Positions 45,577 to 53,836 of a DNA stretch of 64,000 nucleotides are shown here, piece by piece; position 1 is the stretch's first letter; each line of letters opens with the position of its first letter. The notes under the pieces were generated by a model, which saw only the letters and a list, made by a program, of their open reading frames with translations, did not search any database and was not told the origin of the DNA. Source of the DNA: Bradyrhizobium sp. NAS80.1 (GTDB lineage Bacteria; Pseudomonadota; Alphaproteobacteria; Rhizobiales; Xanthobacteraceae); contig NZ_LGHL01000109.1 of the NCBI RefSeq assembly GCF_001908205.1, forward strand, positions 17,309 to 81,308, written 5' to 3'. The position numbers were made by a program, and so were the translations under genes.

Positions 45577-46548
45577 TTAGCGCCGGGAGCGTACGCGCAA
45601 GCCCGGCGCGGGCCGCTCCTGGTGCACGTCACGGCGGAAGCGATAGAGCGCCGCCGGCCGTCCGCCCGTCTGTGTCGACATCACGCCGGTTGGTTCGACC
45701 AGGGCTTCGGTTTCGACCAGGCGGCGGAAGTTCTGCTTGTGCAGGTGCCGGCCGGAGACCGCCTCCACCGTATGCTGCAATTCCGTCAGTGTGAACTCGG
45801 CGGGCAGAAGTTCAAATACGACAGGACGATACTTCAGTTTCGCGCGCAGCCGCGCGATTCCCGTGGCGAGAATCCGGCGGTGATCGAACCGCATCGAGGT
45901 GCCGAGCGCGGGAAGCGTCTTGCGCGCTAATGCCGCAGGGCGGCCGTCGCGCCGCGCCTCCTCGATCAGCCCCGCCTCGTAGAGCAGCTCGTAGCGGTCG
46001 AGCACGCGCTCCTCGTCCCAGGGCGCGCCATCGAGGCCGAAATAAAACCGCACGCGATCCCTGCGCGGCAATGCGCGCGTGGTCTCCGGCGTCTCCTCCT
46101 CGGCCCACTTCGTCAGCGCGGGAATGATGTCGCGGGCGATGATCGCGGGCGGCTCCTCACGCCAGTCTTCCCAGGGAAAGAAGCGATACCATGGCTCGAA
46201 GCTCGCGCCGGTTGCTGCGAGCTCGCCATTGACGGCGCGCGTCAGCGCGAGATAGCCGATCGATACCATGTGGGCGCCGGTGTCGCCGGCCTCCGCATGG
46301 CGGCCGCGATCGCCGAACGTGTAGAGTTGCTCGACATAACCGAGCCGCAAGCCCGTCTGCGCCTCGACCCAGGCGCGCAGGCCGATTTCGAAAGTGCGAT
46401 GGCTCAGCGCATCGAACGGGCCGAACGGCAGTCCGGCAAGACCGTCACTGCCGCGCGCGGTGAGGATCTGCGGCTCATGATCCTCGATCGCGACGATCGC
46501 GGCGGTCAGGCCGATCTCGATCGGCTTAAGCGGCGTCGTCTCGCTCAT
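45577..46548 (-). CDS. NrtR/NadQ-type Nudix-winged-helix regulator (probable NAD metabolism regulator)
   Basis: A 323-residue protein. The N-terminal half is a Nudix-like domain (IGLTAAIVAIEDHEPQILTA), but its Nudix box reads RAWVEAQTGL, with an Ala where a catalytic Glu is expected, so it is a ligand sensor and not a hydrolase. The C-terminal half holds a winged helix, FTLTELQHTVEAVSGRHLHK then FRRLVETEALVEPTG. This architecture is that of NrtR and the alphaproteobacterial NadQ repressors, which bind ADP-ribose or NAD-related ligands and control NAD synthesis. nadABC with matching operators lies at 27-31 kb. The assignment of this regulator to those sites is inferred. Confidence 0.8.
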   Translation of the reverse strand: MSETTPLKPIEIGLTAAIVAIEDHEPQILTARGSDGLAGLPFGPFDALSHRTFEIGLRAWVEAQTGLRLGYVEQLYTFGDRGRHAEAGDTGAHMVSIGYLALTRAVNGELAATGASFEPWYRFFPWEDWREEPPAIIARDIIPALTKWAEEETPETTRALPRRDRVRFYFGLDGAPWDEERVLDRYELLYEAGLIEEARRDGRPAALARKTLPALGTSMRFDHRRILATGIARLRAKLKYRPVVFELLPAEFTLTELQHTVEAVSGRHLHKQNFRRLVETEALVEPTGVMSTQTGGRPAALYRFRRDVHQERPAPGLRVRSRR

Positions 46549-46567
46549 GCGGTGATGATCGCAGCTG

Positions 46568-47074
46568 TCATTCGAGCTCGATCACGAAAGGACGGCCCTC
46601 GACCATCATCGCGCCGGGGCCTATCTCGTCGAGCGCGCGCAGCATCCTGCCGTTGCGTCCGAGCGCGCGGTCGGCGAGGCCAACGATGCGCCGGTTCGGC
46701 GAGGCGATGGGCGATGCCGCGCGGATCTTTCGCGCGATCTCGATCTCGTCACGATTTGGATTGAGCGCACACACCGCAGCGAACGCGCTCGCGGTGGAAC
46801 GGCTGATGCCGGCATAGCAGTGCACGACCAGGGGCGCGCTGCGGTCCCAGCCACGCACGAAGTTCAGCACCTGATCGATATGCGCCTCGGACGGCGCGAC
46901 AAAACCGTCCATCTCCTCGGTGATGTCGTCCATCGACACCTTGAGATGGTTAGCCGGCAGCACGGACACCGGCCGCGCCACCTGTTCGACATTGGCCATC
47001 ACGGTCAGCACATGGCTGGCGCCGGTGAGGCGGACGGTTTCGGGAAGCGCGGCGAGGGAACAGACGTGGATCAT
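46568..47074 (-). CDS. Tyrosine/dual-specificity phosphatase family protein
   Basis: A 168-residue protein with the CX5R phosphatase loop HCYAGISRST, where Cys is the nucleophile and Arg binds phosphate. The general-acid loop is probably near MDDITEEMDG. Short single-domain bacterial members resemble those fused to or paired with signalling enzymes; the substrate is unknown. It stands 19 bases upstream of the Nudix regulator on the same strand, so the two may be cotranscribed. The start follows directly after the palindromic repeat at 47108-47193. Confidence 0.87.
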   Translation of the reverse strand: MIHVCSLAALPETVRLTGASHVLTVMANVEQVARPVSVLPANHLKVSMDDITEEMDGFVAPSEAHIDQVLNFVRGWDRSAPLVVHCYAGISRSTASAFAAVCALNPNRDEIEIARKIRAASPIASPNRRIVGLADRALGRNGRMLRALDEIGPGAMMVEGRPFVIELE

Positions 47075-47107
47075 GATGGACCTTTTTCTTGATTATACGC
47101 GGCTGTA

Positions 47108-47193
47108 GAGTGGGCAAAGCGAAGCGTGCCCACCACTTTTATCGCAATCGCGAAGGGATGGTGGGCACGGCGCAAACGCGCCTTAGCCCACCC
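47108..47193. repeat. Palindromic element (GTGGGC class)
   Basis: GTGGGCAAAGCGAAGCGTGCCCAC is a hairpin at the left, and GTGGGCACGGCGCAAACGCGCC with AGCCCACC forms a second one at the right. It separates the phosphatase gene from the HD hydrolase gene. Confidence 0.7.
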
Positions 47194-47201
47194 TGCGGGA
47201 C

Positions 47202-47817
47202 TTACGCAAACACCGCGCTGAACCGCTCCAGAAACTGCTTCTCGGCCCGCGCTGCCGTCCAGGGGGTGAGATAATCGCGCCGGACGCTGTCGGAGAGGCC
47301 GGGGTCCTTGCCGAACAGGCGCTTCGCCTCGCTCTCGCTGAAGCCGGCAAGCTCGGTCGCCTCCAGATAGGCCGCGCCGCGATCGGCGGCCTTGATGGCC
47401 AGCGTGATCTCGTCCGGCAGCACCGGCGGCAGGCCGAAGCGGATGTGGATGGCGCCGAGCAGGCGTTTCTCGACCGCCTTGTAGTGGCCGTCGAGCACGG
47501 CCTTGAACGGCGAGATCATGTCGCCGATCACATATTCGGGGGGCATCGTGCAGCAGCGCGGCGAGCCGCATGCGCTGATCGACGCGTGGCATCTCGTGCC
47601 GCATCACGGTTTCCACCAGCAGCGTGTGCTGCGCGACCGAGAATATGTGTGCGCCGGTGGTCTGCCCGTTCCAGCGCGCCACCCGCGCCAGGCCATGCGC
47701 GATGTCGGCGATCTCGACATCGAGCGGGGAGGGATCGAGCAGATCGAGCCGCCGGCCTGACAGCATGCGCTGCCAGGCGCGGGATTGCGCATCGCGCGCC
47801 GTCTTCTTCGCGGTCAT
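47202..47817 (-). pseudogene. HD-domain hydrolase (YfbR-like), frame broken in G6 run
   Basis: The frame from ATG 47817 gives WQRMLSGRRLDLLDPSPLDV, a first metal-ligand HIFSVAQHTLLVE and the HD motif in LAALLHDAP. Then the frame changes at the G6 run 47538-47543, and the next frame carries EYVIGDMISPFKAVLDGHYK and the rest to 47202. With one G less the product is a normal 204-residue HD hydrolase, a family that includes the 5'-deoxyribonucleotidase YfbR. Its ATG overlaps the stop codon of tag (ATGA), so ygfZ, tag and this gene form one coupled operon. Confidence 0.88.
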
Positions 47818-48440
47818 TTGACCTTGAGGCGCGGCTTGCGCTGCGTCTTGCCGCAGGTCGCGTGACAATGGCAGTCGACGAGATGGTCGTTGACCATGCC
47901 GGTCGCCTGCATGAAGGCATAGACGATGGTCGGGCCGACGAACTTGAAGCCGCGTGCGGACAGCTCCTTGGAGATCTGCACGGAGAGCGGCGTCGAGGCC
48001 GGCACGCTCGCGCTGGTCTTGAACTGGTTGACCTTGGGTCTTCCGTCGAGGAAATCCCACAGCAGCTTCGAGAAGCCCGGCCCCTTCTCCATGATCTCCA
48101 GATAGGACTTCGCGCTCAGGATCGTGCCGTCGATCTTGGCGCGGTTGCGCACGATGCCGGCATCGTTCATCAGCGCGTGAACCTTCTTGGCGTTATAGCG
48201 CGCGATCTTCTCCGGCTGGAAATCGTCGAACGCTTTGCGGAAATTGTCGCGCTTGCGCAGGATCGTGATCCAGGACAGGCCAGCCTGGAAACCGTCGAGG
48301 ATCAGCTTTTCGTAGAGCGCGCGGTCGTCATATTCCGGCACGCCCCACTCAGTGTCGTGATAGGCGACATAGAGCGGATCTTCGCCGGGCCAGGGGCAGC
48401 GCGTCAGACCGTCAGGATGCAGGCGAGGGGCGCGGCTCAT
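47814..48440 (-). CDS. tag: DNA-3-methyladenine glycosylase I
   Basis: Tag removes 3-methyladenine from alkylated DNA. The 208-residue protein shows CPWPGEDPLYVAYHDTEWG, with the N-terminal zinc Cys, then the family blocks GLSWITILRKRDNFRKAF and IVRNRAKIDGTI, and the C-terminal DHLVDCHCHATC zinc-binding end. Its ATG overlaps the ygfZ stop (48437-48440) and its own stop overlaps the HD hydrolase start, so translation is coupled along the row. Confidence 0.97.
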   Translation of the reverse strand: MSRAPRLHPDGLTRCPWPGEDPLYVAYHDTEWGVPEYDDRALYEKLILDGFQAGLSWITILRKRDNFRKAFDDFQPEKIARYNAKKVHALMNDAGIVRNRAKIDGTILSAKSYLEIMEKGPGFSKLLWDFLDGRPKVNQFKTSASVPASTPLSVQISKELSARGFKFVGPTIVYAFMQATGMVNDHLVDCHCHATCGKTQRKPRLKVK

Positions 48441-49318
48441 GCGGTGGGCTGCTTTGCTGGAATGCGCACGACTTCGGGTTCGGCGAGCGTTACGGCGAGG
48501 CCGCCGGCGGTGAGCGGCTGGCCGGCGTCGAGGGCGTCGGCGACGCGGTCGATGCGCACCAGCGCGATGCCCTTGCCCTGCGCCGATGAGCCGATGGTGC
48601 CGACCGGCTTGTCGCCGGCGAGGATAGTGGCGCCGGGCTCGGGCGAAGGGCCGTCGAGCAGGACCTTGATGCTGCGAGTGCGTGCGGTGCCGCGATGCTG
48701 CATGCGCGAGACGACCTCCTGGCCGACATAGCAGCCCTTGTCGAAGTCGACGCCGGCGAGCCTGTCCATGTTGGTCTCGTGCGGGAAGGCATCGCTGTAC
48801 ATGAAATCGAGCCCGCCGCGCGGCACACCGAGCGCGATACGGTGCGCCTCATAGGCGGCGGCATCGACCAGCTCGGCGCCGATGAGGTCGGCGAGCTTCT
48901 CCTTGAGTCCCTCGGGAATCAGGATGCGATAGCCGAGCTCACCGTTGCGCGGATCGGCGAAGGTGAGGTCCGGCTGAGCGGCAGGCTGGCCGTCCCAGGC
49001 CGCGAGCACGCCGAGATCGTCGGAGAGGTTTTCCACCGTGACCTTGGCGCGAAGCTTGTAGAACTTTAGCTTGGTGGCAAAGCCCTCGGCCAGCGCTTTC
49101 GGGCAATCGATCAGGAACCCGCCGCCATGGCCGGCGGGCGCTTCCGTGATCAGGAAGTCCACGATGATCTTGCCCTGCGGCGTCAGCAGCGCGCCGAATC
49201 GCCCCAGGCCCGGCTTGAGCCTGTCGAGGTCGGTCGTGATGAGGCCGTTGAGGAAGTTGCGCGCATCCTCGCCCGCGACCTTGACCACGCCCCGGTCGGG
49301 AAGAAACGCTGATTTCAT
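48437..49318 (-). CDS. ygfZ: YgfZ/GcvT-like folate-binding protein, Fe-S cluster assembly
   Basis: YgfZ uses tetrahydrofolate to help assemble or repair a subset of Fe-S enzymes. The 293-residue protein has the signature KGCYVGQEVVSRMQHRG and the N-terminal DARNFLNGLITTDL block. It is the first gene of ygfZ-tag-HD. Fe-S targets in the same window include nadA, ETF-QO and the uracil-DNA glycosylase, but a direct link is not shown. It is divergent from the dihydroorotase gene, with about 100 bases for both promoters. Confidence 0.94.
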   Translation of the reverse strand: MKSAFLPDRGVVKVAGEDARNFLNGLITTDLDRLKPGLGRFGALLTPQGKIIVDFLITEAPAGHGGGFLIDCPKALAEGFATKLKFYKLRAKVTVENLSDDLGVLAAWDGQPAAQPDLTFADPRNGELGYRILIPEGLKEKLADLIGAELVDAAAYEAHRIALGVPRGGLDFMYSDAFPHETNMDRLAGVDFDKGCYVGQEVVSRMQHRGTARTRSIKVLLDGPSPEPGATILAGDKPVGTIGSSAQGKGIALVRIDRVADALDAGQPLTAGGLAVTLAEPEVVRIPAKQPTA

Positions 49319-49419
49319 GCGAAAATCTCTTGCGACATGTTGCTCCGGAACGTAAGCCCGCGAGGATTAAACGACAAGACCTTGAGCCCTGCGCTTGGGG
49401 ATGAGAGAGGCCTGCAGCC

Positions 49420-50754
49420 ATGACCCAGCGTTTCGATGTGATCCTCAAGGGCGGCACCGTGGTCAACCAGGACGGCGAGGGCCTCCGCGACATTGGCATC
49501 GCGGGTGGCCGCATCGCCGAGATCGGCGCGCTGTCGCAAGCCTCCGCCGCAGAGGTGATCGATTGCAAAGGCCTGCACATCCTGCCCGGCGTGATGGACA
49601 CGCAGGTGCATTTCCGCGAGCCGGGACTGACGCAAAAGGAAGACCTCGAGACAGGCTCGCGCAGCGCCGTGATGGGCGGTGTCACCGCCGTGTTCGAGAT
49701 GCCCAACACGTCTCCGTTGACCGTGACGGAGGCCGAGTTCACCGACAAGGTGAAGCGCGCCCGTCACCGCATGCATTGCGATTTCGCCTTCTTTATCGGC
49801 GGCACCCGCGAGAACGTGCAGGACTTGCCGGTGCTCGAACGCGCGCCGGGCTGTGCCGGCGTCAAGGTGTTCATCGGCTCTTCGACTGGCGCGCTGCTGG
49901 TGGAGGACGACGAAAGCCTGCGCCGCATCTTCCAGGTGATCCGCCGCCGTGCGGCGTTCCATGCCGAGGATGAGTACCGCCTCAACGACCGCAAATCGCT
50001 GCGCATCGAGGGCGATGCTCGCTCCCATCCGGTCTGGCGCGACGAGACCGCGGCGCTGATGGCGACGCAGCGGCTTGTGAAGCTCGCGCATGAGACGGGC
50101 AAGCGCATCCATGTGCTGCACATCTCGACGAAGGAAGAGATCGAGTTCCTGCGTGACCACAAGGACGTCGCCTCCTGCGAGGCGACGCCGCATCACCTCA
50201 CACTGGTCGCGCCCGAATGCTACGAGCGGCTCGGCACGCTGGCGCAGATGAACCCGCCGGTGCGCGGGGCCGATCATCGCGCCGGTATCTGGCGCGGCAT
50301 CGAGCAGGGCATCGTCGACGTGCTCGGCTCCGACCACGCTCCGCATACGCTCGAAGAAAAATCGAAGACCTATCCCGCTTCGCCCTCCGGCATGACCGGC
50401 GTGCAGACGCTGGTGCCCGTTATGCTCGATCACGTCAACGCGGGCCGCCTGTCGCTCGCCCGCTTCGTCGACCTCACCAGCGCCGGCCCCGCGCGCCTGT
50501 ACAACATGGCCTGCAAGGGCCGCATCGCCGCGGGCTACGACGCCGACTTCACCATCGTCGATTTGAAGCGCAGCGAGACCATCACCAACAAATGGGTCGC
50601 CTCCAGGGCCGGCTGGACGCCCTATGACGGGATGCGCGTCACCGGCTGGCCCGTCGGCACCTTCATCCGCGGCCGCCGCGTGATGTGGCAGGGCGAACTG
50701 GTGACACCGTCGCAAGGCGAGCCGGTGCGGTTTCTGGAGACGCTGAAGCCCTAA
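49420..50754 (+). CDS. Dihydroorotase-like amidohydrolase
   Basis: A 444-residue amidohydrolase of the class I dihydroorotase (PyrC/AllB) type. Conserved parts are GLHILPGVMDTQVHFREPG, EMPNTSPLT, GVKVFIGSSTG with the likely carboxylated Lys, a His pair in EATPHHLTL and the catalytic Asp in LGSDHAPHTLEEK. In the first metal motif the usual H-x-H is Q-V-H, so one His ligand is replaced by Gln. This variant exists in a subgroup of dihydroorotases, which may use a different metal set. Dihydroorotase activity is therefore probable but not certain. Confidence 0.85.
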   Translation: MTQRFDVILKGGTVVNQDGEGLRDIGIAGGRIAEIGALSQASAAEVIDCKGLHILPGVMDTQVHFREPGLTQKEDLETGSRSAVMGGVTAVFEMPNTSPLTVTEAEFTDKVKRARHRMHCDFAFFIGGTRENVQDLPVLERAPGCAGVKVFIGSSTGALLVEDDESLRRIFQVIRRRAAFHAEDEYRLNDRKSLRIEGDARSHPVWRDETAALMATQRLVKLAHETGKRIHVLHISTKEEIEFLRDHKDVASCEATPHHLTLVAPECYERLGTLAQMNPPVRGADHRAGIWRGIEQGIVDVLGSDHAPHTLEEKSKTYPASPSGMTGVQTLVPVMLDHVNAGRLSLARFVDLTSAGPARLYNMACKGRIAAGYDADFTIVDLKRSETITNKWVASRAGWTPYDGMRVTGWPVGTFIRGRRVMWQGELVTPSQGEPVRFLETLKP

Positions 50755-50766
50755 GTTGCTGCGGCC

Positions 50767-50922
50767 TCGTCATTGCGAGGAGCTCGTGACAAAATTGCAA
50801 AGCAATTTTGCACTGAAGCGACGAAGCAATCCAGACTGCCGCTGCGGAAAGGCTCTGGATTGCTTCGCGGAGCCTGTCATCGGGCCGCGCTTTGCGCGGA
50901 CCCGTTGGCTCGCAATGACGAG
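50767..50922. repeat. Palindromic element (CGTCATTGCGAG class), long form
   Basis: CGTCATTGCGAG at the left mirrors CGCAATGACG at the right; inner arms include GAAGCAATCCAG with CTGGATTGCTTCG and the hairpin GACAAAATTGCaaagCAATTTTGC. It is related to the elements at 9797-9853 and 14244-14322. The 278-base gap to the sulfurtransferase gene also has a CCCGCATGAGCGCA-type stretch and no gene. Confidence 0.75.
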
Positions 50923-51032
50923 GGGAGAGGTCGTAGCCCGCATGAGCGCAGCGATATGCGGGATTTCGCTTTGAGTCGTTCACGGGTTTCGCTACGCTCA
51001 CCCGGGCTACGGCTTTGCAACGAGAGGCGATA

Positions 51033-51902
51033 ATGACCCAAGCCGCACCCCTCATCACCACCGAGCAACTCGCCGCGATGCTCGGCGATCCCAATCTGCG
51101 CCTCTACGACTGCACGACCTACAACGAGCCGGTGCCGCCGGGGAGCGACGCGCCTTATCGCGCGGTGCCCGGCGACAAGACGTTCGAGGCCGGCCATATC
51201 CCCGGGGCCGATTTCCTCGACCTGCAGGGCGAGTTCTCCGACACCTCGGCGCAACAATTCTTCATGATGCCCGACGTGGCCCAGTTAGAAGCCGCCTTCG
51301 GCCGCCATGGTCTTGATGCGTCCAGGACCATCGTGCTCTACAGCATCGGCACGATGATGTGGTCGACGCGGTTCTGGTGGATGCTGCGCTCGCTCGGCGT
51401 CGATGCGTGTGTGCTCGACGGCGGCCTCGACAAATGGAAGGCCGAGGGACGGCGGGTCGTAACAGGCGCACCGAAGGGCTACCCGGCGACGACCTTCAAG
51501 GCCGCGCCGCGCGCGGGCTTCTTCGTCGACAGGAATACTGTGAAGGCGCGGATCGGCGATCCCTCGACCGTCATGGTCAATGCGCTCGGGCCGCAGTTTC
51601 ATCGCGGCCTCGAGCCGAGCCGCTACGGCCGGCCCGGTCGCGTTCCCGGCAGCGTCAACGTGCCGGCCGCCGCACTCATCAATGCCGACAAGACGTTGAC
51701 GACGCTTGCGGATGCCGAAGCGAAGTTCGCTGCGGCAGGCGTCACGCGCGACAAGAGCGTGATCTGTTATTGCGGCGGCGGCATCTCGGCGACGATTGAC
51801 CTGCTGCTGCTGACGCAGCTCGGCTACGACAAGCTGACACTGTACGATGCCTCCATGGGCGAATGGGCGAGGGATCCGACCCTGCCGATCGAAACGGATT
51901 AG
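51033..51902 (+). CDS. sseA: Rhodanese-type sulfurtransferase (3-mercaptopyruvate sulfurtransferase-like)
   Basis: A 289-residue protein with two rhodanese domains. The first is inactive-like (HIPGADFLDLQGEFSD), and the second ends in the active-site loop VICYCGGGISATI, where the second Cys accepts the sulfane sulfur. This is the plan of thiosulfate and 3-mercaptopyruvate sulfurtransferases; the loop CGGGIS is nearer the mercaptopyruvate type, CG[S/T]GV. The ATG at 51033 with GAGAGG upstream is preferred to an in-frame start at 51015. It is followed by the ECF sigma gene after a short hairpin. Confidence 0.87.
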   Translation: MTQAAPLITTEQLAAMLGDPNLRLYDCTTYNEPVPPGSDAPYRAVPGDKTFEAGHIPGADFLDLQGEFSDTSAQQFFMMPDVAQLEAAFGRHGLDASRTIVLYSIGTMMWSTRFWWMLRSLGVDACVLDGGLDKWKAEGRRVVTGAPKGYPATTFKAAPRAGFFVDRNTVKARIGDPSTVMVNALGPQFHRGLEPSRYGRPGRVPGSVNVPAAALINADKTLTTLADAEAKFAAAGVTRDKSVICYCGGGISATIDLLLLTQLGYDKLTLYDASMGEWARDPTLPIETD

Positions 51903-51911
51903 GGAGAGGCG

Positions 51912-51945
51912 CTTCTTACCCTCCCCCTCCAGGGAGGTAAGAAAG
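51912..51945. terminator. Hairpin after the sulfurtransferase gene
   Basis: CTTCTTACCCTCC and GGGAGGTAAGAAAG form a near-perfect inverted repeat with a short C-rich loop, ten bases after the stop codon of the sulfurtransferase and three bases before the ECF promoter. It probably insulates the two transcription units. There is no T-run. Confidence 0.5.
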
Positions 51946-51947
51946 CC

Positions 51948-51977
51948 GGGAACCTTTTCCGCCTAGCTGCATCCAAT
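51948..51977 (+). promoter_or_regulatory. ECF sigma promoter of the sigma gene
   Basis: GGGAACC at 51948-51954, 15 bases, then CATCCAAT at 51970-51977. The same three parts, with the same spacing, occur before the DUF4142 gene. The form (GGAAC-type -35) suits an ECF sigma factor promoter, so the sigma factor probably transcribes its own gene. Because the -10 part overlaps the ATG at 51976, translation must start further downstream. Confidence 0.8.
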
Positions 51978-52011
51978 GTCCGGAATGAAGCGAAACGAGC
52001 GGGTGACCACC

Positions 52012-52701
52012 ATGCAACGGACCGCAGCCGGCCTGTCCGCCGGCGCCAGGACATCGGAGGCCGAACTGGTCGACCGCGCGCGGGGCCGTGACGAGGCCGC
52101 GTTGCGCGAGATCATGCAGGCCAACAACCGCAGGCTCTACCGCCTCGCACGCGGAATCCTGCGCAGCGACAGCGAAGCCGAGGATGTGGTGCAGGAAACC
52201 TACGTCCGGGCCTTCACCCATCTCGATGGCTTCAGGGGCGAGTCCGGCCTGTCGACCTGGCTGTCGCGCATTGCCATCAACGAAGCGCTCGGCCGGGCGC
52301 GAAGCGCCAAACCGCATGTCGAGCTCGGCTCGGTGCCCGAAGCCGCGCTCGAGGCGCAGATCATAAAATTTCCCTTTTCCCCCGCAGGCGATCCGGAAAG
52401 GACCATGGCCCAACGTGAAATCCAGCGCGTCGTCGAACGCGCGATCGATGAATTGCCGGATGTCTTCCGCATGGTGTTCATCGCGCGCGTCATGGAGGGC
52501 ATGAACATCGAGGAGACCGCCGATCTGCTCGGGGTGAAGCCCGAAACCGTGAAGACGCGACTGCACCGCGCGCGGTCTCTGCTGCGCGAGAACGTCGAGA
52601 AGGAGATCGGCCCGGTGATGATGGACGCATTCCCGTTCGCCGGCTGGCGCTGCGAGCGCCTGACCGTGTCGGTGCTGAAACGTCTCGGCGTCGGCGGCTG
52701 A
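52012..52701 (+). CDS. ECF-type RNA polymerase sigma factor
   Basis: A 229-residue sigma factor from the ATG at 52012. Region 2 is at REIMQANNRRLYRLARGILR with the core-binding EAEDVVQETYVRAFTHLDGF, and region 4 is at ELPDVFRMVFIARVMEGMNI with the helix-turn-helix IEETADLLGVKPETVKTRLH. ATGs at 51976 and 51985 lie in or next to the promoter's -10 element and are rejected. No anti-sigma factor gene adjoins it. It is followed by DUF4142 and cupredoxin genes that share its promoter type, so it appears to be autoregulated and to drive an envelope stress group. Confidence 0.9.
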   Translation: MQRTAAGLSAGARTSEAELVDRARGRDEAALREIMQANNRRLYRLARGILRSDSEAEDVVQETYVRAFTHLDGFRGESGLSTWLSRIAINEALGRARSAKPHVELGSVPEAALEAQIIKFPFSPAGDPERTMAQREIQRVVERAIDELPDVFRMVFIARVMEGMNIEETADLLGVKPETVKTRLHRARSLLRENVEKEIGPVMMDAFPFAGWRCERLTVSVLKRLGVGG

Positions 52702-52708
52702 ATTTTTC

Positions 52709-52738
52709 GGGAACCTCTGCGGCGATTTTCCATCCAAT
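52709..52738 (+). promoter_or_regulatory. ECF sigma promoter of the DUF4142 gene
   Basis: GGGAACC at 52709-52715, 15 bases, then CATCCAAT at 52731-52738, identical in both boxes and spacer length to the element before the sigma gene. It is 53 bases upstream of the DUF4142 ATG. Confidence 0.8.
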
Positions 52739-52791
52739 TCCTGTGAAGCAACGCGCCGGCAAAACGCCCGGCACCACAGGAGTGTCAAACC

Positions 52792-53325
52792 ATGTTCATC
52801 CGATGGAGCGCGGCGATCGCCGCAGCCGTTCTGTTGTCGAGTCCCGCGCTGCTGCAAGGCGCCAGCGCGGCCGACAAGCCCACCGATCCGCAGATCGCCC
52901 ACATCGCCTACACAGCGGGCGTGATCGATATCAACGCGGCCAAGCAGGCGTTGAAGAAGGCCAAGAGCAAGGACGTCAGGACGTTCGCCGAGGACATGGT
53001 GCGCGACCACGAGACGGTCAACAAGCAGGCGCTCGCGCTGGTCAAGAAGCTGAACGTCACGCCCGAGGATAACGACACCAGCCGCGCGCTGTCGAAGCAG
53101 GCGAGCGACAAGCTGGCCGAGCTCGACAAGCTGAGCGGCGCGGCCTTCGACAAGGCCTATGTCGCGAACGAGGTCGCCTACCACAAGACGGTCAACAGCG
53201 CGCTGGAAACCCAGCTCATTCCGTCCGCCAGCAATGCCGAGTTGAAGGGCTTGTTGCAGACCGGCCTGAAGATATTCCAGGGCCATGAGCAGCACGCCGA
53301 GCACGTCGCGGCTGAGCTGAAGTAG
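52792..53325 (+). CDS. DUF4142 exported protein
   Basis: A 177-residue protein with a signal peptide (AAIAAAVLLSSPALLQGASA) and a DUF4142 helical bundle (AKSKDVRTFAEDMVRDHETV, LIPSASNAELKGLLQTGLKI, and a C-terminal HEQHAEHVAAEL). The fold is ferritin-like, and several conserved His and Glu residues could bind metal; the function of the family is not established. It is downstream of an ECF promoter and 13 bases before the cupredoxin gene, so the two form one operon controlled by the neighbouring sigma factor. AGGAG precedes the ATG. Confidence 0.9.
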   Translation: MFIRWSAAIAAAVLLSSPALLQGASAADKPTDPQIAHIAYTAGVIDINAAKQALKKAKSKDVRTFAEDMVRDHETVNKQALALVKKLNVTPEDNDTSRALSKQASDKLAELDKLSGAAFDKAYVANEVAYHKTVNSALETQLIPSASNAELKGLLQTGLKIFQGHEQHAEHVAAELK

Positions 53326-53338
53326 GGGAGAGGTGATG

Positions 53339-53656
53339 ATGCCGGGACGCGTCGCTACGATCGCGCTTGCGGTCGCCTTCCTGCCGATGGTCGTCCCGGC
53401 GCACGCCGCGACCATAGAGATCACGATGGAGAATCTCGTGATCTCGCCGGCGGAAATGTCGGCGAAGGTTGGTGACACTATCGAGTGGATCAACAAGGAC
53501 GTCTTCGTGCACACCGCGACGGCGAAGAACGGCGACTTCGACGTAAACCTGCCGCCGAAGAAATCGGCGACGTTCGTTTTGAAGAAGGCGGGAGTGGTCG
53601 ATTATTACTGCCGCTATCATCCCAACATGAAAGCGACTCTCAAGGTCGAGCCGTGA
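53339..53656 (+). CDS. Exported cupredoxin (plastocyanin/pseudoazurin-like)
   Basis: A 105-residue protein with a signal peptide (ATIALAVAFLPMVVPAHA) and a small blue-copper domain. The copper ligands are His in VFVHTATAKN, and Cys, His and Met in YYCRYHPNMKATL. It should be a periplasmic electron carrier. The gene is coupled to DUF4142 and shares its ECF promoter. The ATG at 53339 is best placed behind GGGGAGAGG; in-frame starts at 53333 and 53336 are close alternatives. Confidence 0.93.
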   Translation: MPGRVATIALAVAFLPMVVPAHAATIEITMENLVISPAEMSAKVGDTIEWINKDVFVHTATAKNGDFDVNLPPKKSATFVLKKAGVVDYYCRYHPNMKATLKVEP

Positions 53657-53798
53657 TGGAGAAGGTGCGCAATCCCGACTCGATCGGGAATATCTCCCGG
53701 CCATCGCGAGACTAATGCTTGTCCGGGGGAAACGGCTTCCGCGCGATAAACGCCACAGACTTCGCGAATAATTTCGCCAAGTCATTCATCCGTAGACT

Positions 53799-53826
53799 GG
53801 CCCCGCCCGTGTGGCGGGGTCATTTT
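53799..53826 (+). terminator. Intrinsic-type terminator
   Basis: CCCCGCC (53801-53807) and GGCGGGG (53813-53819) with a five-base loop, followed by TCATTTTC on the plus strand. It lies 140 bases after the cupredoxin stop and ten bases from the 3' end of the minus-strand gene at 53837, so it may serve both directions. Between 53657 and 53798 I see no gene. Confidence 0.55.
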
Positions 53827-53836
53827 CGGGAATGGC

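Noticed and set aside
51976..51978. ATG at 51976 as the sigma factor start
   Set aside because: It lies inside the -10 box CATCCAAT of the shared promoter, upstream of any likely transcription start.
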